From Amycolatopsis marina (lineage in GTDB: Bacteria; Actinomycetota; Actinomycetes; Mycobacteriales; Pseudonocardiaceae), in assembly GCF_900111885.1 (NCBI RefSeq), contig NZ_FOKG01000024.1, forward strand, positions 1-64,000: a DNA stretch of 64,000 nucleotides. Direction: 5' to 3'. The notes beneath the pieces are model-generated. The model saw only the letters and a program-made list of their open reading frames with translations, was not told where the DNA came from and made no database searches. This document shows positions 17,368-25,504 of this stretch, one piece after another; position 1 is the first letter of the stretch, and every line of letters begins with the position of its first letter. A program made the translations under genes and the position numbers.

Positions 17368-18390
17368 ATGAGCACCACCTTCGGCACGCCGGGCGCGGGC
17401 GTCCTCCAGGGGGAGGCGCCCGCGCCCGGCGCGGCTTCGACCGCACTTGCGGCGCGAACCAGAGGGCTGCGCAAGACCTACGGCGAGACGGTGGCCGTGG
17501 ACAACGTCGACCTCGACGTCCCCACCGGCGCCGTCCTCGGCATGCTCGGCCCGAACGGCTCGGGCAAGACGACGACAATCCGGATGTTGCTCGGCCTCGT
17601 CCGGGCCACGGAGGGCGAGGTCCAGCTACTCGGCCACTCGATGCCCGAGGGGGCGGGAAAGGCACTGCCGGAGGTCGGCGCGCTCGTGGAGGGGCCGGGA
17701 TTCCACCCGTTCCTTTCCGGCAGGGAAAACCTGCTGCGGCTCGCCGCGGCCGAGCCGGGGCTGTCCGGACCGCAGATCGCCGGTGCCGTTGGCGACGCGC
17801 TCGATCGGGTGGGCCTCACCGGAGCCGCCCACCGCCGCTACCGCGGCTACTCGCTCGGGATGAAACAACGGCTCGGGCTGGCGGGTGCGCTGCTCGCGCC
17901 GCGCAGGATGGTCGTGCTCGACGAACCGACCAACGGCCTCGATCCCGCGGGTACGAGGGAGGTCCGGCGGATCATCGCCGAACTGCACGCGGCCGGGGTC
18001 ACCGTGCTCGTCTCCTCGCACCTGCTCGCCGAGGTCGAGGCCACCTGCACGCACGTGGCCGTGCTGAACGCCGGAAGTGTGGTCGCACAGGGCGAGCTCA
18101 GCGAGCTGCTGGAGTCCGGCTCGCCCTCGCTCGTGGTGTCCACACCGGACGGACAGGACGCGGTGAACGCACTGCGGGAGAAAAGAATTCCCAGTCGGCT
18201 GACTCCGGCGGGCGTGCGGGTGGATCTGAGCGCCACCACCGCGCCCGAGGTATTCGCGGCACTCGTGCACGCGGGAGTGCCGGTGTACGAGGCGAACCGG
18301 GCCCGTACCGGCCTGGAGGACCTGTTCGCGCGGCTGACGCAGAACGAGTCCGCCGACGCATCCGGCGACATCGGCGAGGAGCGGTCATGA
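17368..18390 (+). CDS. ABC transporter ATP-binding protein (exporter type)
   Basis: This 340-residue nucleotide-binding subunit has Walker A GPNGSGKTTT, a signature YSLGMKQRLGLAGALL, Walker B RMVVLDEPTNGLDP and the switch His in VSSHLLAE. A roughly 90-residue C-terminal extension typical of ABC-2 exporter ATPases follows. The ATG at 17368 is preferred to an ATG 33 bp earlier because it follows a GAGG and precedes the conserved domain with a normal-length N-terminus. Its stop overlaps the permease start (ATGA). It belongs with the LolA-like gene upstream. Confidence 0.92.
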   Translation: MSTTFGTPGAGVLQGEAPAPGAASTALAARTRGLRKTYGETVAVDNVDLDVPTGAVLGMLGPNGSGKTTTIRMLLGLVRATEGEVQLLGHSMPEGAGKALPEVGALVEGPGFHPFLSGRENLLRLAAAEPGLSGPQIAGAVGDALDRVGLTGAAHRRYRGYSLGMKQRLGLAGALLAPRRMVVLDEPTNGLDPAGTREVRRIIAELHAAGVTVLVSSHLLAEVEATCTHVAVLNAGSVVAQGELSELLESGSPSLVVSTPDGQDAVNALREKRIPSRLTPAGVRVDLSATTAPEVFAALVHAGVPVYEANRARTGLEDLFARLTQNESADASGDIGEERS

Positions 18391-19259
18391 CGCAGACCCT
18401 GACGGCGGACAGCGCGCCGAACTCGAGGACGTCGGTACCGCTGGTGCGGCTGCTGCGCGCGGAACTGCGCTGGGTGTTCCGGAGACCGCGCACGCTGATC
18501 GTGCTCGGCCTGATCGCGGCACTGCCGATCGCGATCGGCATCGGGCTGACCCTGGTGGATTCGCCGGGATCAGGTCCGAGCGGCGAACGTGAAGGCGCCG
18601 CCCTGCTCGCCGCGGCGGCGAGCAACGCCTTCGTCCTGCCGATCGCGGCACTGACGTTCAGTCTCGGGCTGCTGCTGCCGTTGGCCGCGGCGATGGCGGG
18701 TGGCGATGCCATCGCGGGCGAGCTGTCCCACGGCACTCTGCGCGGCTGGATGCTCGCGCCGGTGAGCCGCGGCAGGCTGCTCGTGGTGAAGGCCTTCGGC
18801 GTCGCGTCGGTGACGTTGACCGCGGTGGCGGCAATGGCGGGCACGGGTGTGCTGACCGGGCTGGTAATCAACGGCACGGATGCCATGTTCACGCTGTCCG
18901 GCACAAGCCTGTCGTTTCTGGACGCACTCGGCAGGGTCGCGATGGCGGTCGGCTGGGTGAGCCTGCACGTCTGGGCCATCGGTGCGGTCGCACTGGCGAT
19001 CTCCGCATGCACCGAGCACCCGATGCTCGTGGTGGCCTCGGTACTGGGCGGGACCGTCGTCTTCTCGATTCTGGGGCTGCTCGAGGCGCTGAGCTGGCTG
19101 CACCCGTTCCTGCTCACCGAGTCCTACCCGGCCCTCGCCGACATCCTGCGTGAGCCGATACCCGGTGCCGAACTGGGCGAAGGTGCGCTGCGCGCCGCCT
19201 GCTACGTGGTCATCGGGCTCTCGCTGGCCTACGCCAGGATCACGACGAGGGACGGCTGA
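18387..19259 (+). CDS. ABC-2 type exporter permease
   Basis: This 290-residue protein has six hydrophobic segments: about residues 35-55, 75-100, 125-150, 180-205, 210-230 and 262-280. It has the ABC-2 signature region ELSHGTLRGWMLAPVSRGRLLVVK after the second helix. It should form the membrane part of the exporter energised by the preceding ATPase, with which it overlaps by 4 bp. The cargo is unknown. The operon ends here; a dispersed repeat follows. Confidence 0.9.
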   Translation: MTQTLTADSAPNSRTSVPLVRLLRAELRWVFRRPRTLIVLGLIAALPIAIGIGLTLVDSPGSGPSGEREGAALLAAAASNAFVLPIAALTFSLGLLLPLAAAMAGGDAIAGELSHGTLRGWMLAPVSRGRLLVVKAFGVASVTLTAVAAMAGTGVLTGLVINGTDAMFTLSGTSLSFLDALGRVAMAVGWVSLHVWAIGAVALAISACTEHPMLVVASVLGGTVVFSILGLLEALSWLHPFLLTESYPALADILREPIPGAELGEGALRAACYVVIGLSLAYARITTRDG

Positions 19260-19301
19260 CGCGCACGCTCGACTAGCCGAACCGACCGTGCTGCCAGGAA
19301 A

Positions 19302-19407
19302 AACGCGCGCGGCGAAGCCCACGAGCGGCGAGGCGGGGCGCACCCTCCACACGGGTGTCACCCTGCTACGAACTCAGGGCCCCGCCGAGTCGATCGTGCC
19401 GCGCGTT
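19302..19407. repeat. Dispersed intergenic repeat with inverted ends, copy A
   Basis: A 106-bp stretch begins AACGCGCG and ends CGCGCGTT. Its left part (CGAAGCCCACGAGCGG, GAGGCGGGG) and right part (CCGAGTCGATCGTG) recur at 40008-40115, while the middle is unrelated. It lies between convergent genes. The size and inverted ends recall a MITE or REP-type element. Confidence 0.65.
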
Positions 19408-19411
19408 CGAA

Positions 19412-20434
19412 TCAGACACTGAGCACGGCGACACCGTCGGGATCCAGCACGAGATGAACATGGTCACCGCCGCGCAGGTCGGCCGCGACCGGGGCGACGG
19501 CGTCGACGGTGTCCAGGTTGGGCACGTGCTGCGGTCGTACCCGTAGCCGGGCGTGGTCGCGGCGGTGCACGCTCGACAGCACCTCCGCGGGCACTCCGGT
19601 GTCGCTCACCCGCAACCCGGAAGGGCGCAGCCCCAACCGCACCGGTCCGTCGGGGTGGCCGGGCACAGGCACGGCACCGAGGGCGGCACGGGCGACGCCG
19701 CCGCGGATCTCCGCGTCCAGCACGGTGGTGACCCCCAGGAACCGGGCGACGTTCTCGTCGGCGGGCCGCGTCCACACCTCGTGCACACTGCCCACCTGCT
19801 GGATGCGACCGCCGTCGAGTACGGCGACGCGGTCGGCGAGCGTGAACGCCTCCTCCTGATCGTGTGTCACGAGGAGCGTGGTGATCTTCGCCGTGCGCAG
19901 CAGGTCGGCGAGGTCGATGGCGAGCTGTTCGCGCAGCCCTGCGTCGAGCCCGGACAACGGCTCGTCCAGCAACAGCAGACGCGGCTCGGGAGCCAGCGCC
20001 CTGGCCAGCGCGACGCGCTGCGCCTCGCCGCCGGACAGCCCGGTCACCCGCCTGCGCTCGTAGCCGGTGAGGCCGACCAGGTCGAGCAGCTCGGCGGTCC
20101 TCGTGGCCTGCCGCGCGGCAGGCACCCCGTGCATTCGCAGGCCGAAGGCGATGTTTCCGGCGACATCGCGATGCGGGAACAACTGGCCGTCCTGGAAAAC
20201 CAGGCCGAAGCCGCGCCGGTGCACCGGCACCGCCGAGAGGTCGGCGCCGTCCCAGCGAATGGCGCCCGCGGTCATCGGCTCCAGACCGGTGATCGCCCGC
20301 AACAGGGTGGACTTTCCCGACCCGGACGGCCCGAGCAGCGCGAGCACCTCGCCGTCGGCGAGCTCCAACCGCACGTCCTCGACAGCCGTGAACCCCCCGT
20401 ACCGCACGGTCACCCCGTCGACGAACAGTGACAT
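19412..20434 (-). CDS. thiQ: Thiamine-type ABC transporter ATP-binding protein
   Basis: This 340-residue ATPase has Walker A GPSGSGKSTLL, Q-loop LVFQDGQLFPHRDV, signature LSGGEAQRVALARAL, Walker B LLLLDEPLSGLDA and H-loop VTHDQEEAF. A C-terminal regulatory (TOBE-like) region makes it longer than enteric ThiQ. GGAG lies 6 nt before the ATG. It is the last gene of the thiBPQ set, 173 bp after the permease, and the set is under a TPP riboswitch. Sequence alone would also fit an iron or spermidine ATPase; the riboswitch and ThiB-like receptor favour thiamine. Confidence 0.85.
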   Translation of the reverse strand: MSLFVDGVTVRYGGFTAVEDVRLELADGEVLALLGPSGSGKSTLLRAITGLEPMTAGAIRWDGADLSAVPVHRRGFGLVFQDGQLFPHRDVAGNIAFGLRMHGVPAARQATRTAELLDLVGLTGYERRRVTGLSGGEAQRVALARALAPEPRLLLLDEPLSGLDAGLREQLAIDLADLLRTAKITTLLVTHDQEEAFTLADRVAVLDGGRIQQVGSVHEVWTRPADENVARFLGVTTVLDAEIRGGVARAALGAVPVPGHPDGPVRLGLRPSGLRVSDTGVPAEVLSSVHRRDHARLRVRPQHVPNLDTVDAVAPVAADLRGGDHVHLVLDPDGVAVLSV

Positions 20435-20607
20435 CTAGAACTCCGTGTTTGTCTGAGAACGCGCCCGCGACGAATCCGTAGACAGACCGCCTACTGATGC
20501 ATCGTGTTGCTGATCCGTTGTATGGGCGGCCCGCCTCCGGATTCGCCGCACCTTCGGGATGGCGTGTTCGCTTCGATCACATTGACATGGCAAACGCAGG
20601 CCGGACA

Positions 20608-22239
20608 TCAGAACTCCCCCACGGTCGAACCGGCACGCAACCGGTCGATGACCGCCACGACCAGCGCGGTGACCACCATCAGCATCGCGCAGGCCGCGTA
20701 GGCCATCTGGTTGTTCAACGGTCCCGGCCTGCTGATCAGTGTCGCGACGGCGACCGGGAGCGTCGGCGCGTCCGGCCTGGCCAGGAAACTGGTCGCGCCG
20801 AACTCGCCGAGGGCAACGACGTACCCGAACGCGGCGGCCGCGACGACCGAGCGGGCCGTGAGCGGCAGGTCGATCTCGCGCCACACGCGCAGTGGCCGCG
20901 CCCCGAGTGTGGTGGCGGCCTGGCGCAGCCGTTCGTCCACCGAACGCAGGACGGGCAGCACCATCCGGACGATGAGTGGGATGATCACCAGTGCCTGCGC
21001 GAACGGGACGAGCAACGGCGAGGTGCGCAGGTCCCCCGGCAGCGCGTCGAGGGTGATCAGGTAGCCGAACCCGACCGTCACCGCGGACACCCCCAGCGGG
21101 AGCATCAGAGCCGCGTCCAGCGTCTCCCCCGCGGCTCTGGCGGCCCTGTCCGGGGTGCGCCGCAGCGAGACGAGCACCACGCAGGCCAGCAGGCCGACGG
21201 TCATCGCGAGCATGGTCGCGTCCGACGCCGTTCGCAGCGAGTTCAGCGCGGCGTCCCAGCCGGACACCGCGAGCGCGCCGTTCTCCCCGGTGCCGGCGAG
21301 CGCGCGATACCCGTCCAGGCTCCAGCCACCCGGCCCGCTCACCGATCTCAGTAGCAACGCGACGATGGGCGTCAGCAACAGCACGAGGACCACGGCGGCC
21401 GCGCCGGCGGCCCAGCGTTCCGCGCCCTCCGGCCTGCGCGCGGTCTCGACGCGAGCCCGCAGCCGGACCGCGCTCTCCCTGCGTCTGCGGGCCATCGCAC
21501 CCAGAACCAGCGCGGCCACCACCGCGGCGAACTGGACCAGGGAGAGTGCCGCCGCGCCGGACAGATCGAGCAGATTGACCGTGCGCAGGTAGATCTCGGT
21601 CTCCAGGGTCCGGTACCTGGACCCGCCGAGCATCAGGACGACGCCGAAACTGGTGGCGCTGAACAGGAACACCACCGCGGCCGACGAGGTGATCGCCGGC
21701 GCCAGCGCGGGCAGGGTGACGGTGCGGAACGCGCGCCACGGTGAGGCGCCGAGCGCGCGGGCAGCGTCCTCGATCCGCCGGTCGGTGTGCGCCCAGAGTC
21801 CGGCGACAGTGCGGGCGACAACGGCCACGTTGAAGAAGGCGTTCGCCAGCACGATCGAGAGGACGCCGCCTTCCGGAAGCAACGCCCGGAAGGCGAGGCC
21901 GACCACCACCGTCGGCAGCACGAACGGAATGAGAATCAGGGTCCGGACCGCGGCGACGCCGCGCAGTCGCACCCGTGCCAGCAGGAACGCGACAGGCATC
22001 CCGGCCATGACCGCGACCGCGGTCGACGCGGCGGCCTGGGCAAGGGTGAAGCCTGCCAGTTCCCAGGTCTGCGTCTCCATGAGCGTCTCGGTGACGCCAC
22101 CACTGGAGAAACCGAGTCCGACGATGGCGACGACCGGCCAGGCGAAGAAGACCGCCAGGAACCCGACGGGGATCAGGGCGAGCAGCGTGAGACCCGCGAC
22201 GCGCCGCCGCGCGCCTGTCAGATGCCCAGCGCGCGCCAC
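20608..22239 (-). CDS. thiP: Thiamine-type ABC transporter permease (two fused permease modules)
   Basis: This 543-residue membrane protein contains two BPD_transp_1 modules, as in ThiP and FbpB. The first coupling loop is EDAARALGASPWRAFRTVTLPALAPAI (about residues 160-185); the second is RLRQAATTLGARPLRVWREIDLPL (about 440-465). About twelve hydrophobic helices are visible. Its start overlaps the 3' end of the receptor gene by 22 bp. The riboswitch upstream of the operon makes thiamine or a precursor the likely substrate. Confidence 0.87.
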   Translation of the reverse strand: MARAGHLTGARRRVAGLTLLALIPVGFLAVFFAWPVVAIVGLGFSSGGVTETLMETQTWELAGFTLAQAAASTAVAVMAGMPVAFLLARVRLRGVAAVRTLILIPFVLPTVVVGLAFRALLPEGGVLSIVLANAFFNVAVVARTVAGLWAHTDRRIEDAARALGASPWRAFRTVTLPALAPAITSSAAVVFLFSATSFGVVLMLGGSRYRTLETEIYLRTVNLLDLSGAAALSLVQFAAVVAALVLGAMARRRRESAVRLRARVETARRPEGAERWAAGAAAVVLVLLLTPIVALLLRSVSGPGGWSLDGYRALAGTGENGALAVSGWDAALNSLRTASDATMLAMTVGLLACVVLVSLRRTPDRAARAAGETLDAALMLPLGVSAVTVGFGYLITLDALPGDLRTSPLLVPFAQALVIIPLIVRMVLPVLRSVDERLRQAATTLGARPLRVWREIDLPLTARSVVAAAAFGYVVALGEFGATSFLARPDAPTLPVAVATLISRPGPLNNQMAYAACAMLMVVTALVVAVIDRLRAGSTVGEF

Positions 22240-23279
22240 TGTTCGATCCAGCCTTCCCTGCCCGCCTGCACCTGCTCGCCGGGCAGCGCGGCCGGATCCT
22301 GCGGCAGCGGGGCGACCTCGGCCCAGCCCGTGGGCAGGTCGACGCCCGCCCGAGCCGGGTAGACGTACATGTTCTCCGCGACCGTCGCCTGGAACTGCTG
22401 GGACAGCAGGAAGTCGATCACCCGGCCTGCCTCGTCCTTGTGCTCGCTGCCTTGGAGGACTCCCGCGTACTCCACCTGGCGATAACAGGTGTCGAGCAGC
22501 GCCTTCGTGCGCGGCTTGCCGTCCTCACCGATCTCGGCGGCGGGCGAGGAGGCGTAGGAGACCACGATCGGCCGGGGCCCCTCGCCGGACGAGCCGGAGA
22601 ACTCCTGGGTGTACGCCTCCGTCCAGCCGCTGACAGCCTTGGCGCCGTTGGCCTTCAGCTCGTTCCAGTACTCCTGCCAGCCGTCCGCGCCGTACTCGGC
22701 CACGGTCGCCAGCAGGAACGCCAAGCCCGGCGATGAGGTGGCGGGATTCTCCACGACCAGCAGGTCGCGATATCGCGGCTCGGCGAGATCGGCGAAGGTC
22801 TCCGGCTCTGGGATGTCCTTGTCGGCGAACCAGGTGGTGTCGATGTTCACGCAGACGTCGCCGAGATCGACGGCGGAGAGCCGGTGCTCGGAGTCGATGG
22901 CGTAGCGCTGTGGTCCGCGGTCGGCCTCCGGGCTGGTGTACGGCGCGAAGACGCCCTCGGCCAGTGCGCGCGAGGCGAACGTCGAGTCGACGCCATAGGC
23001 CACGTCGGCGATGGGGTTGGCCTTGGTGAGCACGAGCCGGTTGGTCAACTCGCCCGCGTCACCCTCCTTGCGAACGACGAGGTCGATTCCGGACTGCTTT
23101 TCGAAGGCCTCGATCACCTCCGGCGGAACCGCCCACGACTCGTGCGTCACAAGGGTGACCTTTGTCGGTCCCCCGGCCTGCTCGTCTTCGCCGCCGAACA
23201 GCGTGCAGGCCGACGCGAGTACGCCGGTGAGGGCAACCGCGACGGCGGCACGAGTTCTGCGCAACGAGGTTTGAATCAT
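22218..23279 (-). CDS. thiB: Thiamine-type ABC transporter substrate-binding lipoprotein
   Basis: This 353-residue lipoprotein has the lipobox LASAC (about residues 20-24). Its ThiB/TbpA-type fold is seen in KVTLVTHESWAVPPEVIEAFEKQSG, VAYGVDSTFASRALAEGVFAPY and ENPATSSPGLAFLLATV. AAGGAG lies a few bases before the ATG, and this Shine-Dalgarno sequence can be masked by the hairpin that follows the TPP riboswitch. It captures thiamine or a related compound and delivers it to the ThiP-type permease encoded next. Confidence 0.9.
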   Translation of the reverse strand: MIQTSLRRTRAAVAVALTGVLASACTLFGGEDEQAGGPTKVTLVTHESWAVPPEVIEAFEKQSGIDLVVRKEGDAGELTNRLVLTKANPIADVAYGVDSTFASRALAEGVFAPYTSPEADRGPQRYAIDSEHRLSAVDLGDVCVNIDTTWFADKDIPEPETFADLAEPRYRDLLVVENPATSSPGLAFLLATVAEYGADGWQEYWNELKANGAKAVSGWTEAYTQEFSGSSGEGPRPIVVSYASSPAAEIGEDGKPRTKALLDTCYRQVEYAGVLQGSEHKDEAGRVIDFLLSQQFQATVAENMYVYPARAGVDLPTGWAEVAPLPQDPAALPGEQVQAGREGWIEQWRALGI

Positions 23280-23283
23280 GACG

Positions 23284-23309
23284 CTCCTTGTTCCACCGAA
23301 GGCAAGGAG
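23284..23309 (-). promoter_or_regulatory. Shine-Dalgarno-masking hairpin (riboswitch expression platform)
   Basis: In the transcript CTCCTTG (23303-23309) can pair with CAAGGAG (23284-23290), which contains the thiB ribosome binding site; the loop is 12 nt. It follows directly after the TPP aptamer, consistent with translational control by ligand. Confidence 0.65.
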
Positions 23310-23315
23310 GCAAGC

Positions 23316-23404
23316 CCTCCCTGCGCCGGCATGATCCGGATCAGGTGCGAACGGTCGCGGGCTGACGCCCGCCTCTCAGCCCGGCGTTGCCGGACTCCCG
23401 TGGC
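23316..23404 (-). promoter_or_regulatory. TPP riboswitch (THI element)
   Basis: The minus strand reads ACGGGAG, then GCCGGGCTGAGAGG, a GC-rich P3 hairpin (GGCGGGCGTCAGCCCGC), then ACCTGATCCGGATCATGCC and GGCGCAGGGAG. These are the conserved THI-box segments in correct order. It lies 40 nt upstream of a thiB-like start and is expected to lower thiBPQ expression when thiamine pyrophosphate is abundant. Confidence 0.95.
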
Positions 23405-23444
23405 GAATGTGCAGCGTACCTGTGTAGGCACCACCATGGGGGAC

Positions 23445-23735
23445 ATGGCCGAATTACTGAGCGAGGACGCGATCAACGAGGCGCTAGAGCACCTCCCGGA
23501 TTGGACCAGGGAGGGCGAACTACTGGAGCGCACCGCGAAGCTCGAGAGCTTCTCCCAGGCGATCCAGGTGGTGAACCGCGTCGCCGAGATCGCCGAGAAC
23601 GAGAACCATCATCCGGACATCGACATCCGCTGGCGCACCGTGATCTTCCGGTTGAGCACACATTCGGAAGGTGGTCTCACCGGCAAGGACACCGCGATGG
23701 CGGCGGAGATCGACGGGATCATCGCGGCGATGTGA
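23445..23735 (+). CDS. Pterin-4a-carbinolamine dehydratase
   Basis: This 96-residue protein is of the PCD/DCoH family. It has LPDWTREGELLERTAKLESF and the catalytic-site motif NENHHPDIDIRWRTVIFRLSTHSEGGLTGKD (residues about 55-85). It dehydrates 4a-hydroxytetrahydropterin or acts in pterin/molybdopterin metabolism. MAELL is the usual N-terminus, so the ATG at 23445 is preferred to one 9 bp earlier. It is divergent from the riboswitch-controlled thiB operon. Confidence 0.92.
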   Translation: MAELLSEDAINEALEHLPDWTREGELLERTAKLESFSQAIQVVNRVAEIAENENHHPDIDIRWRTVIFRLSTHSEGGLTGKDTAMAAEIDGIIAAM

Positions 23736-23810
23736 TCTCGGCGACCTGAGGCAACACAGGTCGGGGGCTCGTGCGTTTCGCGTATGGGAGACACGCGAGG
23801 AGGGAGCGCT

Positions 23811-24110
23811 ATGAGCGACAGTGTGCACAGGGGACAGCGACCAGGCGCGGTGGCGACGGGGGTTCGACGGGTCGCCGCCTTCGTGGCGGCAGCGGGTATC
23901 GTGCTCGCGGTCCTGTTCGGATCGGCGCTGCCGTCGGCGGCGTCCACCGGCCAGCCGCCCGCGCTACAGCAGAGCGAGCGCGCCGCGCTGCAGCAGAGCG
24001 GGGAGACGCAGGCGTTCGTCGTCGGCGGTTTCGCCTTCGTGCTGATGATCGGTGCGGCAGGAGCGGTGCTGTGGTTCACCGCGAAGAGCCGCGACCACTC
24101 ACACCACTGA
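23811..24110 (+). CDS. Small two-helix membrane protein, unknown function
   Basis: This 99-residue protein has a strong GAGGAGG 6 nt before its ATG. It has one hydrophobic segment at residues about 22-42 (possibly a signal anchor) and another at about 66-86 (FVVGGFAFVLMIGAAGAVLWFTA). Between them lies a small internal repeat (ALQQSERAALQQSGE). It ends in a short His-rich tail (SRDHSHH). I do not recognise a family. Two palindrome copies lie immediately after its stop. Confidence 0.7.
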   Translation: MSDSVHRGQRPGAVATGVRRVAAFVAAAGIVLAVLFGSALPSAASTGQPPALQQSERAALQQSGETQAFVVGGFAFVLMIGAAGAVLWFTAKSRDHSHH

Positions 24111-24112
24111 CG

Positions 24113-24132
24113 GCACTTTCCCGGGAAAGTGC
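24113..24132. repeat. GCACTTTCCCGGGAAAGTGC palindrome, copy 3
   Basis: A perfect copy 2 bp after the stop of the small membrane protein gene. The pitch to copy 4 is 33 bp. Confidence 0.95.
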
Positions 24133-24145
24133 CGATCCCCGCTTC

Positions 24146-24165
24146 GCACTTTCCCGGGAAAGTGC
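24146..24165. repeat. GCACTTTCCCGGGAAAGTGC palindrome, copy 4
   Basis: A perfect copy. Symmetry extends to CGCAC...GTGCG. The 13-bp spacer to copy 3 equals that between copies 7 and 8. Confidence 0.95.
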
Positions 24166-24270
24166 GAGGGATGTGATATCTGCCACAAGGTGAGCGCGGA
24201 GCTAACGGCGGTCATGATCGTGGCGTTGTCAACGTCGACACGCCACGTCGACCTGCAGGGGATCGCCGCC

Positions 24271-24378
24271 ATGAATCGCACCGCACCCGCTCTCACCCCC
24301 ACTCAGCAGGCCTGGGTCGCGGTGTTCGCGACGACCGTGACCCTCCTGCTGGTGATCCTGCTCGGCGCCGCGGGCTAG
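24271..24378 (+). CDS. Candidate 35-residue single-helix membrane microprotein
   Basis: The frame encodes a short polar N-terminus (MNRTAPALTPTQQAW) and one clean transmembrane segment (VAVFATTVTLLLVILLGAAG). GGGG lies 9 nt before the ATG. Its 3' end overlaps the convergent purC stop by 4 bp. It looks like a genuine small membrane protein, but no family is recognised and it could be fortuitous. Confidence 0.5.
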   Translation: MNRTAPALTPTQQAWVAVFATTVTLLLVILLGAAG

Positions 24379-25220
24379 GTGGCGGCCGACTGCCAGGTCT
24401 GCCCGGTGATCCGCTCGTACACCTCGGCGTAGCGCTGCCTGGTCGCCTGCACGATCTCGTCCGGCACCTCCGGCCCGGGCGCGGTCTTGTCCCAGCCGGT
24501 GCCCGCTGCCCAGTCGCGGACGTACTGCTTGTCGAACGCGTACTGCGGGCGGCCGGGCTCCCACTGGTCGGCGGGCCAGAACCGGGAGGAGTCCGAGGTC
24601 AGCACCTCGTCGCCGAGGTTGAGCACGCCGTCGGCATCCCGGCCGAACTCGAACTTGGTGTCGGCGACGATGATTCCCTTGTCGGCGGCGTGCTCCGCGC
24701 CGCTGCTGTAGATCTCCAGGGTGAGATCCCGCAGCCGCTCCGCGGTCTCGCGGCCCTCCTGGTCGACGACTTCCTGAAAGGTCATGAACTCGTCGTGCCC
24801 GGTGTCGGATTCCTTCGTCGTCGGCGTGAAGATCGGCTCGGGCAGCTTGCTCCCCTCGACCAGTCCGGTTGGCAATGCCACGCCGGACACCGTGCCGTAC
24901 TTCTGGTACTCGCGAAGGCCGAGACCGGCGAGGTGGCCGCGAGCGATGCACTCGACCTTGACCATCTCGAGCCGCTTGCACCTGATCGCCCGTCCGGCGA
25001 ACTCGGCGGGCACGTCGGTGGCCGACAGCAGATGGTTGGGCACGATGCCGGCGAACCGTTCGAACCACCACACGGACAGCTGGGTCAGGAGCGCGCCCTT
25101 GTCCGGGATCGGCGTCGGCAGGGAGACGTCGTAGACCGAGACCCGGTCCGACGCCACGAGCAGGATGTCGCCCCTGTCCTCGTACAGGTCACGCACCTTG
25201 CCCGCGTGGATGTGCTTCAT
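24375..25220 (-). CDS. purC: SAICAR synthetase (purine biosynthesis)
   Basis: This 281-residue enzyme ligates aspartate to CAIR in the eighth step of de novo IMP synthesis, using ATP. It shows HIHAGKVRDLYE near the start, VECIARGHLAGLGLREYQKYG, and the SAICAR signatures LTLEIYSSGAEHAADKGIIVADTKFEFG and VLTSDSSRFWPADQWEPG. The length agrees with the longer (yeast/actinobacterial) form. No other pur gene is adjacent. Confidence 0.95.
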   Translation of the reverse strand: MKHIHAGKVRDLYEDRGDILLVASDRVSVYDVSLPTPIPDKGALLTQLSVWWFERFAGIVPNHLLSATDVPAEFAGRAIRCKRLEMVKVECIARGHLAGLGLREYQKYGTVSGVALPTGLVEGSKLPEPIFTPTTKESDTGHDEFMTFQEVVDQEGRETAERLRDLTLEIYSSGAEHAADKGIIVADTKFEFGRDADGVLNLGDEVLTSDSSRFWPADQWEPGRPQYAFDKQYVRDWAAGTGWDKTAPGPEVPDEIVQATRQRYAEVYERITGQTWQSAAT

Positions 25221-25504
25221 CGCCCGCCCTCCATCATGTCCTCACCGCGCTCGCTACCAGCGCGAACGTTCACCTGAAGCCGCACTGTAACCAGCGGTGT
25301 GCCGCACCGGCGCCGCGGGTGTGAGTCGCCGGCGGAAATCCGATCGCAGCCCGGCTGCCAACAATCAGCGCCAGGCACGCACTGACGAGTTCCCGGTCAT
25401 GGCGGTCACTTCACCAGCGATGACAGGATCGGCGAACGCGTAGAAATCGTTTAGCAAGGCCGGCGCCGCCGATGCGACACCACCGCTGACCTGACCGCGC
25501 CAGA
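25221..25504. other. Intergenic region between purC and ychF
   Basis: No convincing gene is seen. On the minus strand a short open stretch at about 25378-25500 encodes ALLNDFYAFADPVIAGEVTA and a stop. It has some protein-like character but no start of its own and may be a gene remnant. Confidence 0.35.

Noticed and set aside
19398-19412. GTTCGAATC resembling a tRNA T-arm
   Set aside because: No acceptor stem, anticodon arm or CCA-proximal pairing can be built around it; it is the right end of the dispersed repeat.
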